Of a stretch of DNA of 64,000 nucleotides, positions 61,217-64,000 are shown one piece after another; the first letter of the stretch is position 1; every line of letters begins with the position of its first letter. The notes under the pieces were generated by a model. The model was not told the DNA's origin and ran no database searches. It worked only from the letters and a program-made list of their open reading frames with translations. Source of the stretch: Acidiphilium multivorum AIU301 (GTDB taxonomy: Bacteria > Pseudomonadota > Alphaproteobacteria > Acetobacterales > Acetobacteraceae). Both the position numbers and the translations under genes were made by a program. Where the stretch lies: assembly GCF_000202835.1 (NCBI RefSeq), contig NC_015186.1, forward strand, positions 1,860,001-1,924,000, given 5' to 3'.

Positions 61217-61795
61217 ATGAAGCTGTGGGTCGGCCTCGGCAATCCCGAACCCGGGATGGCGCGGAACCGTCACAATATCGGCTTCATGGCGATCGACGTG
61301 ATCGCCGACCGCCACGGCTTCGCGCCGTGGCGGAAGCGCTTTTCCGGCCTGGTGAGCGAGGGCAGCATCGGCGGCGAGAAGATCGTCGCCCTCAAGCCGC
61401 TGACCTACATGAACGAGTCGGGCCGCGCGGTGCAGCCGGCCAGCGCCTTCTTCAAGCTGCCGCCAGACGCCGTCACCGTCTTTCATGACGAGCTCGACCT
61501 GATCCCCGGCAAGGTGCGGGTGAAGCGCGGCGGCGGCGCGGCCGGCCATAACGGCCTGCGCAGCATCGATCGCACGCTCGGCACCCAGGACTACTGGCGC
61601 GTGCGCCTCGGCATCGGCCATCCGGGCGACAAGGCGCGGGTGCACGGCCATGTGCTCGGCAATTTCGCGAAGACGGACGAGGACTGGCTGGTCGACACGC
61701 TCGAAGCCGTCTCCGACGCCGCCCCCCTGCTCGCCGCCGGCAAGCCGGAAGATTTCATGACGAAAGTCGCCCTCCTGACCAAGGACACCGCCTGA
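61217..61795 (+). CDS. pth: Peptidyl-tRNA hydrolase
   Basis: A 192-residue enzyme that frees tRNA from stalled peptidyl-tRNA. Catalytic His is in [20 protein letters not shown] (about residue 20), substrate Asn in [10 protein letters not shown] near 66, Asp in [26 protein letters not shown] near 93, and the [10 protein letters not shown] block follows. rplY-pth-ychF is a standard alphaproteobacterial order. Confidence 0.96.
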   Translation: MKLWVGLGNPEPGMARNRHNIGFMAIDVIADRHGFAPWRKRFSGLVSEGSIGGEKIVALKPLTYMNESGRAVQPASAFFKLPPDAVTVFHDELDLIPGKVRVKRGGGAAGHNGLRSIDRTLGTQDYWRVRLGIGHPGDKARVHGHVLGNFAKTDEDWLVDTLEAVSDAAPLLAAGKPEDFMTKVALLTKDTA

Positions 61796-61796
61796 G

Positions 61797-62891
61797 ATGG
61801 GTTTCAACTGCGGCATCGTCGGCCTGCCCAATGTCGGCAAGTCGACCCTGTTCAACGCGCTGACCGCGACCGTCGCGGCGCAGGCGGCGAATTATCCGTT
61901 CTGCACGATCGAGCCGAATGTCGGCCGCGTCGCCGTGCCCGACCCCAGGCTCGACGTGCTGGCGAAGATCGGCAAGTCGGTGAAGACCGTTCCCACCAGC
62001 CTCGAATTCGTCGACATCGCCGGCCTCGTGCGCGGGGCGGCGAAGGGCGAGGGTCTCGGCAACCAGTTCCTCGCCAATATCCGCGAGGTCGATGCCATCA
62101 TCCACGTGCTGCGCTGCTTCGAGGATGACGACATCACCCATGTCGAGGGGCATATCGACCCGCTGCGCGACGCCGACACGGTCGAGACCGAGCTGATGCT
62201 GGCCGATCTCGAAAGCCTGCAGAAGCGCGTGCCCAACCTGCAGAAGAAGGCGCGCGGCAACGACCGCGCCGCCGCCGCCGAGCTCGCGCTGATCGAGCCG
62301 CTTCTGAAAGTCCTCGAAGACGGAAGGCCCGCCCGCACCGCGATTCCCGCTGGCGAGGAGGAGGCGGTGCGCCGGCTGCAGCTGCTCACCGCCAAGCCAG
62401 TTCTTTATGTCTGCAACGTCGAGGAAGCCTCGGCGGCGACCGGCAACGCGCAGTCGGCCCGCGTCGCCGAGATGGCGGCGGCGCAGGGGGCGGCGCATGT
62501 CATCGTCTCCGCCGCGATCGAGGCCGAGGTGGCGCAGTTGCCCGCCGGCGAGCGCGAGGAATTCCTCGAAGGCCTCGGCCTTGCCGATTCCGGGCTCGAC
62601 CGGGTGATCCGCGCCGGCTACGACCTGCTCGGCCTGATCACCTATTTCACCTGCGGCCCGAAGGAGACCCGCGCCTGGACGATCACGCGCGGCACCGCCG
62701 CCCCCGCCGCGGCGGGCGTGATCCATGGCGATTTCGAGCGCGGTTTCATCGCCTGCGAAACCATCGCCTATGACGACTACGTCGCCTGCAACGGCGAGGC
62801 CGGCGCGCGCGAGGCCGGCAAGCTGCGAATCGAGGGGCGCAACTATATTGTCCAGGATGGTGACGTCCTGCTGTTCCGCTTCAACGTCTGA
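61797..62891 (+). CDS. ychF: Redox-regulated ATPase YchF
   Basis: A 364-residue Obg-type NTPase. P-loop GLPNVGKST (about residues 8-16), switch II DIAGLVRGAAKGEGLGNQFL and the ATP-preferring NVEE (in place of NKxD) near 205 are visible. The C-terminal TGS domain (LITYFTCGPKETRAWTI onward) is complete. It binds ATP and the ribosome. Starts 1 bp after the pth stop. Confidence 0.96.
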   Translation: MGFNCGIVGLPNVGKSTLFNALTATVAAQAANYPFCTIEPNVGRVAVPDPRLDVLAKIGKSVKTVPTSLEFVDIAGLVRGAAKGEGLGNQFLANIREVDAIIHVLRCFEDDDITHVEGHIDPLRDADTVETELMLADLESLQKRVPNLQKKARGNDRAAAAELALIEPLLKVLEDGRPARTAIPAGEEEAVRRLQLLTAKPVLYVCNVEEASAATGNAQSARVAEMAAAQGAAHVIVSAAIEAEVAQLPAGEREEFLEGLGLADSGLDRVIRAGYDLLGLITYFTCGPKETRAWTITRGTAAPAAAGVIHGDFERGFIACETIAYDDYVACNGEAGAREAGKLRIEGRNYIVQDGDVLLFRFNV

Positions 62892-62906
62892 CCCGGCCCG
62901 CGCCTG

Positions 62907-64000
62907 ATGGCGCTGGTCTCCGTCCTGCTGCCCTACGCGTTCGATGCCGCCTTCACCTATGAGGCGCGCGAGGCGCCGCCGCCGGGCGCCGTCGTCACCG
63001 TGCCGCTCGGCCGGCGCATCGTGCATGGCGTGGTGTGGGACGACGCGCCGGAGCCGGGCATCGCGCCGGCCCGGCTGAAGACGCTGCACGCCGTTATCGC
63101 CACCCCTGCCCTGCCCGGTCCGCTCCGCCGCTTCATCGACTGGGTCGCGCAGTACACCATGGCGCCGCGCGGCGAGGTGCTCGCCCTCGCCCTCAAGACC
63201 GGCCTGCTCGACCCGCCCGCCCCGCGCGCCGGCTGGGCGGCGGGCGCAGCGCCGTCCGGGCGGATCACCGCCACGCGCCAGCGCGTGCTCGATGCGCTCG
63301 CGACGCTCGACCGCCCGACCACCGCCGAGCTCGCCGCCGCGGCCGGCACCGGCGCCGCCGTGGTGCGCGGCCTTGCCGATGCCGGGCTGCTGCGCCCCGC
63401 CGTGCGGGATCCGTCTGTTCCGCTGCCCGACCCCGACCACGCGCCGCCCGCGCTGTCGGCGGCACAGGAAGAGGCCGCCACCGCCCTGCGCGCCTCGGTC
63501 GCCGCACGGCGGTTCGAGGTCACGCTGCTCGAGGGCGTTACCGGCGCGGGCAAGACCGAGGTGTTCTGCGAAGCCATCGCCGCCTGCCTGCGGGAGGGGC
63601 GGCAGGCGCTGGTGCTGGTGCCGGAAATCGCGCTCTCCGCCCAGTTCGCCGCGCGCTTCGCCGCCCGCTTCGGCGCGGCGCCGGCGCTGTGGCATTCCGG
63701 GCTGACACCCGCGACCCGCCGCGCGAACTACCACGCTGTCGCGAGCGGTGCGGCGAGGCTGGTGCTCGGCGCCCGCTCGGCGCTGTTCCTCCCCTTCGCC
63801 GATCCCGGCCTGATCGTGGTCGATGAGGAGCACGAGGCCGCCTACAAGCAGGAGGACGGCGTCACTTACCATGCGCGCGACATGGCGGTGGTGCGCGGGC
63901 GGATCTCCGGCTGCGCCGTCATCCTCGCCTCCGCCACGCCGAGCCTCGAATCGGCGGTGAACGCCGAAGCCGGCCGCTACCGCCACATCACCCTCGCCGC
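62907..64000 (+). CDS. priA: Primosomal protein N' (replication restart helicase), 5' part
   Basis: The first 364 codons are present and the gene runs off the window end. The N-terminal DNA 3'-end-binding domain begins ALVSVLLPYAFDAAFTYEA. Helicase motif I is GVTGAGKTEVF (about residue 210). Motif Ia VLVPEIALS, motif II VVDEEHEAAYKQEDG near 310 and motif III LASATPSLES near 345 are as in PriA. It reloads the replisome at stalled forks. Start 15 bp after ychF. Confidence 0.93.
   Translation, partial: MALVSVLLPYAFDAAFTYEAREAPPPGAVVTVPLGRRIVHGVVWDDAPEPGIAPARLKTLHAVIATPALPGPLRRFIDWVAQYTMAPRGEVLALALKTGLLDPPAPRAGWAAGAAPSGRITATRQRVLDALATLDRPTTAELAAAAGTGAAVVRGLADAGLLRPAVRDPSVPLPDPDHAPPALSAAQEEAATALRASVAARRFEVTLLEGVTGAGKTEVFCEAIAACLREGRQALVLVPEIALSAQFAARFAARFGAAPALWHSGLTPATRRANYHAVASGAARLVLGARSALFLPFADPGLIVVDEEHEAAYKQEDGVTYHARDMAVVRGRISGCAVILASATPSLESAVNAEAGRYRHITLA

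Overview
The window is GC-rich chromosomal DNA from an alphaproteobacterium, most likely an acidophile or acetic-acid-type member of the Acetobacteraceae; Acidiphilium is my best guess. This rests on gene content, gene order and the very high third-position GC. No database search was possible. It is mostly housekeeping DNA with dense, translationally coupled operons, plus two accessory loci. I see no phage, insertion sequence, CRISPR array or rRNA. One tRNA gene, tRNA-Leu(CAG), is present. No gene-free stretch exceeds 300 bp.

Layout. 1-1124: end of an MFS symporter and a small metallophosphatase. 1205-10464 (minus): a 50-residue membrane protein, zapE, then sucC-sucD-sucA-sucB-lpd, giving succinyl-CoA synthetase plus the complete 2-oxoglutarate dehydrogenase complex. 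10671-13203 (plus): an atypical gamma-glutamyltransferase-like lipoprotein and an aminotransferase. 13211-24340: a low-oxygen respiration island with a CBS-CBS-BON protein, an FNR-type [4Fe-4S] regulator, cydA-cydB, an unusual two-helix CydX-like gene, a 32-codon membrane ORF, cydD-cydC, a ClC chloride channel and an OsmC protein. Four TTGA(T/C)-N4-(A/G)TCAA palindromes ('anaeroboxes') link these genes into an apparent local FNR regulon. 24347-24448: a 31-bp tandem hairpin repeat between convergent genes.

24440-36920: an MBL-fold hydrolase, an SDR, a CaiB-type CoA transferase, a TonB-like protein, a glycine-zipper lipoprotein, the grpE-dnaK-dnaJ chaperone cluster, a coupled trio (lipoprotein, methyltransferase-like, pteridine-reductase-like SDR), and thrB-rnhA. 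36939-45731: a complete polyol (probably pentitol) utilisation locus. It has a SorC-type regulator, an FGGY kinase, a zinc polyol dehydrogenase, a MalEFGK-type ABC transporter and a DCXR-type SDR. Two near-identical 33-bp operators precede the regulator-kinase-dehydrogenase unit and the transporter unit.

45830-64000: MaoC-hrcA, rph-rdgB, gltD-gltB, an NDUFA9-like protein, tRNA-Leu, an RNase D family exonuclease, kdsD-lptC-lptA-lptB (Kdo synthesis and LPS transport), rplY, pth, ychF and the start of priA.

The most interesting material is the FNR/cyd island (four boxes, a regulator whose promoter probably lies inside its longest reading frame, and a CydX variant with an extra membrane helix), and the paired SorC operators around the polyol locus.
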